DNA of 64,000 bases from Pseudomonas parafulva NBRC 16636 = DSM 17004 (GTDB taxonomy: Bacteria; Pseudomonadota; Gammaproteobacteria; Pseudomonadales; Pseudomonadaceae). This document shows, one piece after another, positions 1 through 12,388 of this stretch. The stretch's first letter is position 1. Every line of letters begins with the position of its first letter. Below the pieces are notes generated by a model, which was not told the DNA's origin, did no database searches, and worked only from the letters and a program-made list of their open reading frames with translations. Both the position numbers and the translations under genes were made by a program. The stretch lies in contig NZ_BBIU01000005.1 in assembly GCF_000730645.1 (NCBI RefSeq), positions 275,862-339,861 of the forward strand, in the 5' to 3' direction.

Positions 1-36
1 CCGCCGTGCCCAGAACAACCACAAGAAGGGACACCC

Positions 37-1719
37 ATGAACCAACCCAGCTACACCCGTGGTCGCCAGGATCGCCCGCTGCTGACCCACACCATCGGCC
101 AGGCCTTCGATGCCACGGTCGCCCGCTGCGCTAGCCGGGAGGCGCTGGTCTCGCGTCACCAGGGGCTGCGTTACACCTGGCAGCAACTGGCCGAGCAAGT
201 CGACATACACGCACGGGCCCTGATGGCGCTGGGCGTGGCTACCGGCGACCGCGTCGGCATCTGGTCACCCAACTGTGCGCAGTGGTACATCCTGCAAGTG
301 GCCACTGCCAAGGTCGGGGCCATTCTGGTCAACGTCAACCCGGCTTACCGGGTGGCGGAACTTGAATACGTGCTGCGCCAATCCGGCTGCCGCTGGTTGG
401 TGTGTGCCGATGCGTTCAAAACCTCGGACTACCACGCCATGGTGCAGGCACTGGCGCCGGAGTTGGCCAATGCCCCTATGGGCCAGCTGGCCTGCGAGCG
501 TTTGCCGGAGCTGCGTGGGGTGGTAAGCCTGGCCAGCAACCCGCCAGCAGGCTTCCTGCCTTGGCATGCCTTGGCCGATTGGTCGCAGCAGGTCACCGCC
601 CAGGCGTATACGACGCGCCAGCAAAGCCTGCAATTCGACCAGCCGGTGAATATCCAGTACACCTCTGGCACCACCGGGGCACCCAAGGGCGCCACGCTCA
701 GCCATTACAACATCCTGAACAACGGTTTCATGGTCGGCGAAAGCCTGGGCCTGACCGAACAGGACCGCATGGTGATCCCGGTGCCGCTGTACCACTGTTT
801 CGGCATGGTCATGGGCAACCTGGGTTGCATCACCCATGGCAGCACCATGGTCTACCCCGGCGATGCCTTCGATGCCGAGCTTACCCTGCGCGCCGTGGCC
901 GAAGAGCAGGGCACCATCCTGTACGGCGTACCCACCATGTTCATCGCCATGCTCGACCACCCGGCCCGCCCAGGCATGGACCTGTCCAGCCTGCGCAGCG
1001 GCATCATGGCCGGCGCCACCTGCCCGATCGAGGTGATGCGCCGGGTGATCGACCAGATGCACATGGGGGAGGTGCAGATTGCCTACGGCATGACCGAAAC
1101 CAGCCCGGTGTCCCTGCAGACCAGCCCGGACGATGAACTGGAACTGCGCGTGACAACCGTTGGCCGCACCCAGCCGCAGCTGGAAAACAAGCTGATAGAC
1201 GCAGAAGGCTGTGTGGTGCCCCGTGGCGAAATCGGCGAGCTGTGCACCCGCGGCTACAGCGTGATGCTGGGCTATTGGGAAAACCCCCAGGCCACGGCAG
1301 ATGCCATCGACGCGGCCGGCTGGATGCATTCGGGCGACCTGGCGGTGATGGACGAGGCGGGGTATGTGCGCATCGTTGGGCGCAATAAGGACATGATCAT
1401 TCGCGGGGGCGAAAACATCTACCCGCGTGAACTGGAAGAGTTCTTCTACACCCACCCGGCCGTGGCCGACGCGCAGGTCATCGGCATCCCCTGCAGCCGT
1501 TACGGCGAAGAAATTGTGGCGTGGATCAAGCTGCACCCGGGGCACAGCGCGACGGCGCAAGAGCTGCAAAGCTGGTGCAAGGCGCACATTGCGCACTACA
1601 AGGTGCCGCGCCATATCCGCTTTGTGGAGGAATACCCAATGACGGTGACGGGTAAGGTGCAGAAGTTCAAGATGCGAGAGATCAGCGTGGCCGAGATAGG
1701 GGGCGGCCCCAAAGCGTAG
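37..1719 (+). CDS. FadD-like acyl-CoA synthetase (AMP-forming)
   Basis: Predicted 560-residue ANL-superfamily ligase that activates a carboxylic acid, probably a medium- or long-chain fatty acid, to its CoA thioester through an acyl-adenylate in the cytoplasm. The P-loop-like motif [11 protein letters not shown] is at residues 208-218, AYGMTETS at 349-356 and the hinge region GRNKDMI begins near 448. The lysine of TVTGK (K540) is the invariant adenylation lysine. Length is normal for the family. The ATG lies behind AAGAAGGGA. Nothing upstream is visible, so operon membership cannot be judged. From memory, P. putida relatives place this gene beside isovaleryl-CoA (leucine) catabolic genes. It resembles the ACSF2/FadD3-like group, but the substrate is not readable from sequence. 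Confidence 0.9.
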   Translation: MNQPSYTRGRQDRPLLTHTIGQAFDATVARCASREALVSRHQGLRYTWQQLAEQVDIHARALMALGVATGDRVGIWSPNCAQWYILQVATAKVGAILVNVNPAYRVAELEYVLRQSGCRWLVCADAFKTSDYHAMVQALAPELANAPMGQLACERLPELRGVVSLASNPPAGFLPWHALADWSQQVTAQAYTTRQQSLQFDQPVNIQYTSGTTGAPKGATLSHYNILNNGFMVGESLGLTEQDRMVIPVPLYHCFGMVMGNLGCITHGSTMVYPGDAFDAELTLRAVAEEQGTILYGVPTMFIAMLDHPARPGMDLSSLRSGIMAGATCPIEVMRRVIDQMHMGEVQIAYGMTETSPVSLQTSPDDELELRVTTVGRTQPQLENKLIDAEGCVVPRGEIGELCTRGYSVMLGYWENPQATADAIDAAGWMHSGDLAVMDEAGYVRIVGRNKDMIIRGGENIYPRELEEFFYTHPAVADAQVIGIPCSRYGEEIVAWIKLHPGHSATAQELQSWCKAHIAHYKVPRHIRFVEEYPMTVTGKVQKFKMREISVAEIGGGPKA

Positions 1720-1724
1720 GAGTG

Positions 1725-1769
1725 GCTGCTGGGCCCCGGCGCGGCAATCGCGCTTGTGGGGCCCGCAGC
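1725..1769. terminator. Inverted repeat between convergent genes
   Basis: The arms GCTGCTGGGCCCC and GGGGCCCGCAGC pair over about 12 bp with one bulged T, around a 19-base loop. The element sits just after the acyl-CoA synthetase stop and before the stop of the small proline-rich gene on the other strand. It could end transcription from both sides. There is no T-tract, so it is not a classical intrinsic terminator. Confidence 0.4.
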
Positions 1770-1791
1770 ATGTAACAATTCTGGGCTAGCC

Positions 1792-1953
1792 TTAAACCTT
1801 CATTGGCGGTTCCGGGTCGGGCGGGTCGCCTACGGTTGGTGGCTCGGTCGGTTTGATCGGTAGGTCGTCAGGGTCTTCTTCAGGTACGGGCGGTGGAAGC
1901 GTCGGGTCGTCTATATTCGGGTCCGGAGTTTCCGGTGGCGTTGGAATGCTCAT
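1792..1953 (-). CDS. Small proline-rich acidic protein, function unknown
   Basis: A 53-residue frame starting MSIPTPPETPDPNIDD and ending EPPMKV. By my count about 20 of 53 residues are proline and roughly a third are acidic. There is no cysteine, signal peptide or membrane segment, so it is probably disordered. It is supported by a GAGG Shine-Dalgarno sequence 5 bases before the ATG (GAGGTAGGCC-ATG) and a clean TAA stop. It is divergent from glgE and shares its upstream region. I do not recognise a family and assign no function. Low complexity in GC-rich DNA can mimic coding sequence, so the call rests on the ribosome binding site and the composition. Confidence 0.55.
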   Translation of the reverse strand: MSIPTPPETPDPNIDDPTLPPPVPEEDPDDLPIKPTEPPTVGDPPDPEPPMKV

Positions 1954-2029
1954 GGCCTACCTCGCATGGGTGAACGAACACGTGCTGCCTATTACGACCA
2001 CTGGCACCTGGCATCGGCTCACTTTTTTT

Positions 2030-2056
2030 GAACCCCGACGCCTGCCCCGGCTCTGA
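2030..2056 (+). promoter_or_regulatory. Candidate AlgU (sigma-22/RpoE-type) promoter for glgE
   Basis: GAACCC, then 16 bases, then TCTGA. This matches the AlgU/RpoE consensus GAACTT-N16/17-TCTGA at the -10 and at the first four bases of the -35, with ideal spacing. The expected start site near 2062 would leave a leader of about 30 bases before the glgE ATG at 2093. AlgU controls envelope and osmotic stress genes in pseudomonads, which fits a trehalose/alpha-glucan operon. Confidence 0.5.
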
Positions 2057-2092
2057 ACCCTTACCGCCAACAGCCCAGGGGAGCAAGGCCTG

Positions 2093-4108
2093 ATGTCTTT
2101 GAATGAGCCCTTCGAAAGCGTGTCCACGGCCGATCAACCACACGACCAGGGCATCAGCTTGTCCCAGGCGTTGATGGCCCCGCGTATCGCCATCGAGGCG
2201 ACCCAGCCGGTGCTTGATGGCGGCGCATTTGCCGCCAAGGCCATCAGCAACCAGCCCGTTGCGGTCAGCAGCAAGGTGTTCACTGACGGCCACGACCGCA
2301 TGGCGGTGGTGCTGAACTGGCGCCAGGCAGGCAGCCGACGCATCCACAGCGTGCCCATGACATCCCCTGGCAACGACCTGTGGCTGGCAGAATTCACCCC
2401 CACTGAAATCGGCCCGCATGTGTTCACCATCGAGGCCTGGATAGACCCGTACGCCACCTTTTGCTACGACCTCGAGAAAAAATTCAATGCAGCTGTCGGC
2501 ATCAAGCTGGAGCTTGAAGAGGGCAGGTTACTGCTGGGCAAAGGCATCGAGCTGAGCACGGGTGCGCTGCGCGAGCAGTTGCAAGCGTTGCAGGGCCGGT
2601 TGCCAGGGTTGCCGGAGGACGAACAGGTGGCACTGCTGCTGGGTGACGAGGCCACCCAGCTGATGGCCGCTGCCGAGCACCGCAGCTACCTCACCCGCAG
2701 CTGTGAATACCCGCTGGACGTGGACCGCCCGGCAGCGCAGTTCGCCAGCTGGTATGAGCTGTTCCCGCGGTCGATCACCGACGACCCGGAGCGCCACGGC
2801 ACGTTCGACGATGTGCATCAGCGGTTGCCGATGATCCGCGACATGGGCTTCGATGTGCTGTATTTCCCGCCCATTCACCCCATCGGCAAACAGCACCGCA
2901 AAGGTCGTAACAACTCGCTGCAAGCGCTGCCCGGCGACCCTGGCAGCCCGTATGCCATTGGCAGCCCGGACGGTGGCCACGAGGCTATCCACCCGCAACT
3001 GGGTACCCGTGAAGACTTCCGCAGGCTGGTTTCGGCGGCTGCCCAGCACGGCCTGGAAATCGCCCTGGACTTTGCCATCCAGTGCTCCCAGGACCACCCG
3101 TGGCTCACCCAACATCCCGGCTGGTTCAGCTGGCGCCCCGACGGCACCATCCGCTATGCGGAAAACCCTCCGAAGAAATACCAGGATATCGTCAACGTCG
3201 ACTTCTACGCGCCCGACGCCGTGCCTGGCCTTTGGACGGCGTTGCGCGATGTAATCATCGGCTGGGTGGAAGAGGGCGTGAAAACCTTCCGCGTCGATAA
3301 CCCCCACACCAAGCCCCTGCCGTTCTGGCAGTGGCTGATCGCCGATGTGCGGCGACAATACCCGGACGTGCTGTTCCTGGCCGAAGCGTTCACCAAGCCG
3401 GCCATGATGGCGCGGCTGGGCAAGGTGGGGTATGCCCAGAGCTACACCTATTTCACCTGGCGCAACACCAAGGAAGAACTGCGCGAATACTTCGAAGAGC
3501 TCAACCAGCCGCCATGGAGCCAGTGCTACCGGCCCAACTTCTTCGTCAATACGCCGGACATCAACCCGTTTTTCCTGCAGCAGAACGGCAGGGCGGGGTT
3601 CCTTATCCGCGCAGCGTTGGCGACCATGGGCTCGGGGCTGTGGGGCATGTATTCGGGTTTTGAGCTGTGCGAAGCTGCCGGCTTGCCAGGCAAGGAGGAA
3701 TACCTGGATTCCGAGAAGTACCAGATTCGCCCGCGGGACTTCAGCCAGCCTGGCAATATCATCCCGGAAATCGCCCGGCTGAACCGCATTCGCCGGCAGA
3801 ACCCGGCGTTGCAAACCCACCTGGGTGTGGCGTTCTTCAATTGCTGGAACGACAACATCCTGTACTTCGCCAAGCGCACACCCCAGCGCGACAACTATAT
3901 TCTGGTCGCCATCAGCCTGGACCCGCACAACGTCCAGGAGGCGCATTTCGAGCTGCCACTTTGGGAGCTGGGCCTGGGCGACGATGCAGAAACCCACGGC
4001 GAAGACCTGATGAATGGCCACCGCTGGTCGTGGTACGGCAAAACCCAGTGGATGCGCATCGACCCTTCGCATCAGCCGTTCGGTATCTGGCGCATCAGCA
4101 AAGCCTGA
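2093..4108 (+). CDS. glgE: Alpha-1,4-glucan:maltose-1-phosphate maltosyltransferase GlgE
   Basis: A 671-residue GH13 enzyme that transfers maltosyl units from maltose-1-phosphate to the non-reducing end of an alpha-1,4-glucan, releasing phosphate. The catalytic triad is readable: nucleophile D402 in FRVDNPHTKP, acid/base E431 in LAEAFTKP and transition-state D489 in NTPDINP. The spacing of 29 and 58 residues matches known GlgE proteins. An N-terminal beta-sandwich domain occupies roughly residues 50-150. PPIHPIG of the family is present. GGGAGCAAGG precedes the ATG. The gene is first in an operon with the treS/maltokinase fusion, which makes its substrate, and glgB, which branches its product. 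Confidence 0.95.
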   Translation: MSLNEPFESVSTADQPHDQGISLSQALMAPRIAIEATQPVLDGGAFAAKAISNQPVAVSSKVFTDGHDRMAVVLNWRQAGSRRIHSVPMTSPGNDLWLAEFTPTEIGPHVFTIEAWIDPYATFCYDLEKKFNAAVGIKLELEEGRLLLGKGIELSTGALREQLQALQGRLPGLPEDEQVALLLGDEATQLMAAAEHRSYLTRSCEYPLDVDRPAAQFASWYELFPRSITDDPERHGTFDDVHQRLPMIRDMGFDVLYFPPIHPIGKQHRKGRNNSLQALPGDPGSPYAIGSPDGGHEAIHPQLGTREDFRRLVSAAAQHGLEIALDFAIQCSQDHPWLTQHPGWFSWRPDGTIRYAENPPKKYQDIVNVDFYAPDAVPGLWTALRDVIIGWVEEGVKTFRVDNPHTKPLPFWQWLIADVRRQYPDVLFLAEAFTKPAMMARLGKVGYAQSYTYFTWRNTKEELREYFEELNQPPWSQCYRPNFFVNTPDINPFFLQQNGRAGFLIRAALATMGSGLWGMYSGFELCEAAGLPGKEEYLDSEKYQIRPRDFSQPGNIIPEIARLNRIRRQNPALQTHLGVAFFNCWNDNILYFAKRTPQRDNYILVAISLDPHNVQEAHFELPLWELGLGDDAETHGEDLMNGHRWSWYGKTQWMRIDPSHQPFGIWRISKA

Positions 4109-4127
4109 TCAGGGACAGGAGCCGCAC

Positions 4128-7444
<3,317 letters not shown>

Positions 7445-7448
<4 letters not shown>

Positions 7449-9658
7449 ACGTTTCAACGCGTGATAACGGTGGCCTTCGGCAACGGGACCTGGATGCCCT
7501 TGCTCGCGCCGAGCACGCCGACCCTTTTGCGGTACTTGGGCCTCACGGCGATGCACAAGGCGGGCTGACCGTGCGGGCCTACCTGCCCGACGCGCTCAGC
7601 GCCCGTGTGGTGGCGCGCGAGGGCGGCCAGGTGCTGGCCGAAATGGTGCAAGGTTCGCTGCCTGGCCTGTTCACCGCGCACCTCGAAAAGGCACAGCCCT
7701 ACCAGTTGCAGATCGGCTGGGCCGGCGGCGAGCAGGTCACTGAAGACCCCTACAGCTTTGGCCCGCAACTGGGCGAGATGGATTTGCACCTGTTCGCCGA
7801 GGGCAACCACCGCGACCTCGCCGGGCGCTTCGGTGCCCAGCCCACCCAGGTGGACGGGGTAGACGGCGTCAACTTCTCGGTGTGGGCGCCCAATGCCCGG
7901 CGTGTGTCCGTGGTGGGCGACTTCAATAACTGGGACGGGCGCCGCCACCTGATGCGGCTGCGTCACGAGGCCGGCGTGTGGGAGTTGTTCATCCCGCGCC
8001 TGGGTGTGGGCGAAACGTACAAGTTCGAAGTGTTGGGCAAGGGCGGCATCCTGCCGCTCAAGGCCGACCCGCTGGCGCGCGCCACGCAATTGCCACCGAG
8101 CACGGCGTCCAAGGTGGCAGGGCCGTTGGGCCATGCGTGGGGCGACCAGCAGTGGATGGACGAGCGCGCCCAGCGCCATGCCTACAGCGCGCCGCTGTCC
8201 ATCTATGAACTGCACCCCGGTTCATGGCGCTGCGAGATGAACGAGGCGGGTGAGGTAGGCCGCTACTACAACTGGCGCGAGCTGGCCGACCGCCTGGTGC
8301 CCTATGTGCAGCAGTTGGGTTTTACCCACATCGAGCTGCTGCCGATCATGGAACACCCGTTTGGCGGGTCCTGGGGCTATCAGCCGCTGTCCATGTTCGC
8401 GCCCACCTCCCGGTATGGCACGGCTGAAGATTTTGCCGCGTTCATCGATGCCTGCCACCAGGCCAGCATCGGCGTGATTCTGGATTGGGTGCCTGCGCAT
8501 TTCCCCACCGACGAACATGGCTTGGCCCGCTTCGATGGCACGGCGCTGTACGAGTACGACAACCCGCTGGAAGGCTACCACCAGGACTGGAACACCCTCA
8601 TCTACAACCTGGGGCGCAACGAAGTGCGCGGCTTCATGATGGCGTCGGCCTTGCATTGGCTGAAGCACTTCCATATCGACGGCCTGCGGGTGGATGCCGT
8701 GGCGTCGATGCTGTACCGCGACTATTCGCGCAAGGCGGGGGAGTGGGTGCCCAACCGTCATGGCGGGCGTGAGAACCTGGAGGCCATCGACTTCATCCGC
8801 CACCTCAATGGTGTGGCGGCCCATGAAGCGCCCGGCGCGTTGATCATCGCCGAAGAATCCACTGCCTGGCCTGGGGTTAGCCAGCCGATCGAACAAGGCG
8901 GCTTGGGCTTCGGTTACAAGTGGAACATGGGCTGGATGCATGACACGTTGCATTACATCCAGAACGACCCGGTCCACCGCGCCCACCACCACAACGAAAT
9001 GAGCTTCGGGTTGGTGTATGCCTATTCCGAGCATTTTGTGCTGCCGATCTCCCATGACGAAGTGGTGCACGGCAAGCGGTCGCTGATCGACAAGATGCCG
9101 GGTGACCGTTGGCAGAAGTTCGCCAACCTGCGCGCCTACCTGACCTACATGTGGGTACACCCGGGCAAGAAGCTGCTGTTCATGGGCTGTGAGTTTGGCC
9201 AGTGGCGGGAGTGGAACCACGATGCCGAGCTGGACTGGTACCTGCTGCAGTACCCGGAGCACCAGGGGGTGCAGCGCCTTGTCAGCGACCTTAACCGCCT
9301 GTACCGCGAGGTGCCGGCGCTGCACGAGCAGGATTGCCAGCCGCAGGGCTTCCAGTGGTTGATCGGTGATGACGCGCAGAACAGCGTGTTTGCCTGGTTA
9401 CGCTGGAGCAGTGACGGGGAGCCCGTGTTGGTGGTAGCCAACTTCACGCCAGTGCCGCGTGAGGGTTACCGCGTTGGCGTGCCGTTCGGCGAGCGTTGGC
9501 AGGAGCTGTTGAACAGTGATGCCGAGACCTATGCGGGTTCGAACATAGGCAACATGGGGGCGGTGGAGAGTGTAGAAACGCCTAGCCACGGGCAACCCCT
9601 GTCGCTGGCGCTGAACTTGCCGCCATTGGGGGTGTTGATCATGAGGCCTGCTCGGTAG
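7445..9658 (+). CDS. glgB: 1,4-alpha-glucan branching enzyme GlgB
   Basis: A 737-residue GH13 enzyme that introduces alpha-1,6 branches into linear alpha-1,4-glucan. It has the N-terminal extra domain plus CBM48 (about 120-220) found in long-form GlgB. The triad is D417 (GLRVDAVAS), E470 ([10 protein letters not shown]) and D538 ([10 protein letters not shown]), with the same 53- and 68-residue spacing as E. coli GlgB. The start codon overlaps the treS stop (ATGA), indicating translational coupling. This last gene of the operon completes the GlgE pathway by branching the polymer. Confidence 0.96.
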
Positions 9659-9693
9659 GTGCAGGTTATTCAGGTTTGGGCCGGGAGGTGATA

Positions 9694-9743
9694 GCCGTGG
9701 CGTATGCGGCGCTTGGTTTCCCAAGCACCGCATCCGCCACGGC
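9694..9743. terminator. Long hairpin between convergent glgB and glgX
   Basis: A 23-bp stem with 21 paired positions and a TTTC tetraloop. The left arm is 9694-9716, the loop 9717-9720 and the right arm 9721-9743, beginning CCAAGCACCGC. It lies 35 bases after the glgB stop and 26 bases before the glgX stop. It probably blocks read-through in both directions. There is no T-run on either side, so it may act as an RNA 3'-end stabiliser rather than an intrinsic terminator. Confidence 0.6.
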
Positions 9744-9769
9744 GAACCCCCCCCAGCCGCGACCAGGCC

Positions 9770-11923
9770 TTACTCCTCTTCGCGCTCCAACACCATCAAC
9801 ACCACCGAACGCCCTGTCACATCGAACGTGCTGTCGAATTCCAGCTGCTGCGCTTTACGCAGCTCCGGCCGGTCGGTGTCGATCACGCAACCCCAGTGGT
9901 TGCCCTCAGGTACGGTCGGCAATTTGAACTGCACGGTGTCATGGTGCGCGTTGACGATCAGCAGCACCGTCGCCTCGGCACCCGGCCGTGCAATGCCGCT
10001 GACCTGGGCACGGCCGTCGATCAGCATGCCCAGGCAACGGCCATTCGGGTCTTCCCACTGCTCCACGCTCATCTCGTTGCCGTCCGGCGCCAGCCAGGTG
10101 ACGTCCTTCACCCCAATGGCCTCGTTGTAATCACCGACCAGGAAGCTCGAGCGGCGTAGCACGGGGTATTTAAGGCGCAGGCGGGTCAGGCGGCGGACGA
10201 ACGTCAGCAGGGCCTGGCCCTCGTCATCCAGGTCCCAGTTCACCCAGCCAATCTCGCTGTCCTGGCAATAGGCATTGTTGTTGCCATGCTGGGTGCGGCT
10301 GAACTCGTCCCCCGCCACGATCATCGGCGTGCCTTGGGCGAACAGCAGGGTGGCGAAGAAGTTGCGCATCTGGCGCATGCGCAGGGCGTTGATTTCCGGG
10401 TCCTCGGTAGGGCCCTCGGCGCCGCAGTTCCACGACACGTTGTTGCTGGTGCCGTCCTGGTTGTTCTCGTCGTTGTCTTCGTTGTGCTTCTCGTTATACG
10501 ACACCAGGTCGCGCAGGGTGAAACCGTCGTGGGCGGTGATGAAGTTCACCGACGAGTACGGCCTGCGCCCCCGGTTGTTGAACAGGTCGCCAGAGCCCGT
10601 CATGCGCGCTGCAAAGTCTGCCAACTGCCCCTCGTCACCTTTCCAGAAGGCCCGCACCGTGTCACGGAACTTGTCGTTCCATTCTGCCCAGCCCGGCGCG
10701 AAGTTACCCACCTGGTAGCCCCCAGGGCCGCAGTCCCAGGGCTCGGCAATCAGCTTCACCTGGCGCAGCAATGGGTCCTGGCGGCAAGCTACCAGGAAGC
10801 TGTGGCGTTCGCTGTAGCCGTCGTGGTAGCGGCCCAGAATGGTCGCCAGGTCGAAGCGGAAGCCGTCGACGTGCATCTCGCCTGCCCAGTAGCGCAGCGA
10901 ATCGGTGACCAGCTGCAGCACGCAGGAATGGCTCAGGTCCAGGGTGTTGCCAGTGCCGGAATCGTTGATGTAGTAACGCTTGTTGTCCGGCATCAGGCGG
11001 TAGTACGAGGCGTTGTCGATGCCGCGCATCGACAGCGTGGGGCCCATCTCGTTGCCTTCGGCGGTGTGGTTGTACACCACATCCAGAATCAGCTCCAAGC
11101 CGGCATCATGCAGGTGCGCGACCATTTCCTTGAATTCGGCGATCTTGCCACTGGCCAGGTACGCCGGGTGCGGGGCGAAAAAGGCGATGCTGTTGTAGCC
11201 CCAGTAGTTGTTCAGGCCTTTCTGCAGCAGGTGCTGGTCGTTGACGAAGGCATGAATGGGCAGCAGTTCGATGCTGGAAACGCCCAGGTCCTTGATGTGT
11301 TTGAGCAGCTCGTCATTGGCAAGGCCGGCGAAGGTGCCGCGCAGCTTCTCGGGCACTGCCGGGTGGCGCATGCTGATGCCCTTGGCGTGGGCCTCGTAGA
11401 CGATGGTGCGGTCCCACGGGGTTTGCACGCGCTGGTCACGGCCCCAGGTGAAGGCCGGGTCGATTACCTTGCACTTGGGCACGAAGGGGGCACTGTCACG
11501 CTCATCGAACGACAGGTCGCCATCGGGGTGGCCGATGGTGTAGCCGAACAAGGCTTCGGACCATTTCAGTTCGCCCACCAGCTGCTTGGCGTAGGGGTCG
11601 ATCAGCAGCTTGTTGGGGTTGAAGCGGTGACCGTTTTCCGGCTCGTAGGGGCCGTGTACGCGGTAGCCGTAAACCAGCCCAGGGTGAGCGTCGGGCAGGT
11701 AGCCGTGGTAGATCTCGTCGGTGTATTCCGGCAACTCGATGCGCTCGAGTTCCTTCTCGCCAGAGGCGTCAAAAATACACAGTTCAACCTTGGTGGCATT
11801 GGCCGAGAAGATGGCGAAGTTGACGCCAAGGCCATCCCAGTTGGCGCCGAGGGGGAACGGTAAGCCTTCGCGAATGCGCGATGGTGCAACGGAGCGGGTT
11901 TTCTTTGGGGTGCGCGGGCTCAT
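9770..11923 (-). CDS. glgX: Glycogen debranching enzyme GlgX
   Basis: A 717-residue GH13 isoamylase-type enzyme that hydrolyses alpha-1,6 branches. A CBM48-like domain spans about 20-130. The catalytic residues are D358 (DGFRFDLAT), E394 (LIAEPWDCGPGGY) and D466 (ITAHDGFTL). The ATG follows CGAGGA. It is the distal gene of the - strand trehalose/glucan cluster and lies 127 bases after the DUF2934 gene. Debranching makes linear maltodextrins on which TreY and MalQ can act, so it belongs with the degradation-to-trehalose arm. Confidence 0.95.
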   Translation of the reverse strand: MSPRTPKKTRSVAPSRIREGLPFPLGANWDGLGVNFAIFSANATKVELCIFDASGEKELERIELPEYTDEIYHGYLPDAHPGLVYGYRVHGPYEPENGHRFNPNKLLIDPYAKQLVGELKWSEALFGYTIGHPDGDLSFDERDSAPFVPKCKVIDPAFTWGRDQRVQTPWDRTIVYEAHAKGISMRHPAVPEKLRGTFAGLANDELLKHIKDLGVSSIELLPIHAFVNDQHLLQKGLNNYWGYNSIAFFAPHPAYLASGKIAEFKEMVAHLHDAGLELILDVVYNHTAEGNEMGPTLSMRGIDNASYYRLMPDNKRYYINDSGTGNTLDLSHSCVLQLVTDSLRYWAGEMHVDGFRFDLATILGRYHDGYSERHSFLVACRQDPLLRQVKLIAEPWDCGPGGYQVGNFAPGWAEWNDKFRDTVRAFWKGDEGQLADFAARMTGSGDLFNNRGRRPYSSVNFITAHDGFTLRDLVSYNEKHNEDNDENNQDGTSNNVSWNCGAEGPTEDPEINALRMRQMRNFFATLLFAQGTPMIVAGDEFSRTQHGNNNAYCQDSEIGWVNWDLDDEGQALLTFVRRLTRLRLKYPVLRRSSFLVGDYNEAIGVKDVTWLAPDGNEMSVEQWEDPNGRCLGMLIDGRAQVSGIARPGAEATVLLIVNAHHDTVQFKLPTVPEGNHWGCVIDTDRPELRKAQQLEFDSTFDVTGRSVVLMVLEREEE

Positions 11924-12050
11924 GGCAATCCTCGAATGGCCGTATAGGGCTGGATAGTGTGGGTATTGCTACGCCTCTGCCGCCGACAGGCCTGGTTCAC
12001 GAATCGCTCGTGGTCAGTGGCTGCCTGCCAGCGGCAGAACCGTTGAAGGC

Positions 12051-12371
12051 TCAGCTCGCGGTGGGTTTTTTCACCGCGCGAGGTTTTTTGGCAGCGGCAG
12101 GCTTGTCGCCTGCAGGCAGCGCTGCAACCTTGGGGTCGGCCGGTGGTTTGGGCGCCGCAGCTGCCTTGGGCTTGGCAGCGGGTTTGTCCCCGGGTTTGGC
12201 CTTGGGTGCAGGCTTGGCCTTGCCCTTGGCTTTCGCATCGGGGGCCAGGGCCTCCGCTTCGGCCAACTTGCGCGCCATTTCCCAATGGCGTTCTTCGTGG
12301 CCTTCCGGTTTCCCCTCCGACTCCCAGATCTGGTAGGCAAATTCGCGTATCCGCTTATCGTTGACACTCAT
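12051..12371 (-). CDS. DUF2934 protein with lysine/alanine/proline-rich tail
   Basis: A 106-residue protein starting MSVNDKRIREFAYQIWESEG. The first 45 or so residues match the DUF2934 pattern: R-I-R-x-x-A-Y-x-I-W-E-x-E-G-x-P-x-G followed by H-W-x-x-A. From about residue 48 it is a low-complexity tail of K-P-A-A and K-A-K-P units, strongly basic like histone H1 or AlgP tails. The ATG sits 7 bases after CAGGAG. An upstream in-frame extension is rejected because it lacks an RBS and runs into treY. The gene lies 17 bases after treY, so it is almost certainly cotranscribed with glgA-treZ-malQ-treY. Function is unknown; a DNA- or polyanion-binding role is only an inference from the tail. Confidence 0.8.
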   Translation of the reverse strand: MSVNDKRIREFAYQIWESEGKPEGHEERHWEMARKLAEAEALAPDAKAKGKAKPAPKAKPGDKPAAKPKAAAAPKPPADPKVAALPAGDKPAAAKKPRAVKKPTAS

Positions 12372-12388
12372 CGTGACGCTCCTGAATG

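Noticed and set aside
4014..4127. N-terminal extension of the treS fusion
   Set aside because: The extra 38 residues lie inside glgE in another frame and lack an RBS. The ATG at 4128 has AGGA 7 bases upstream.
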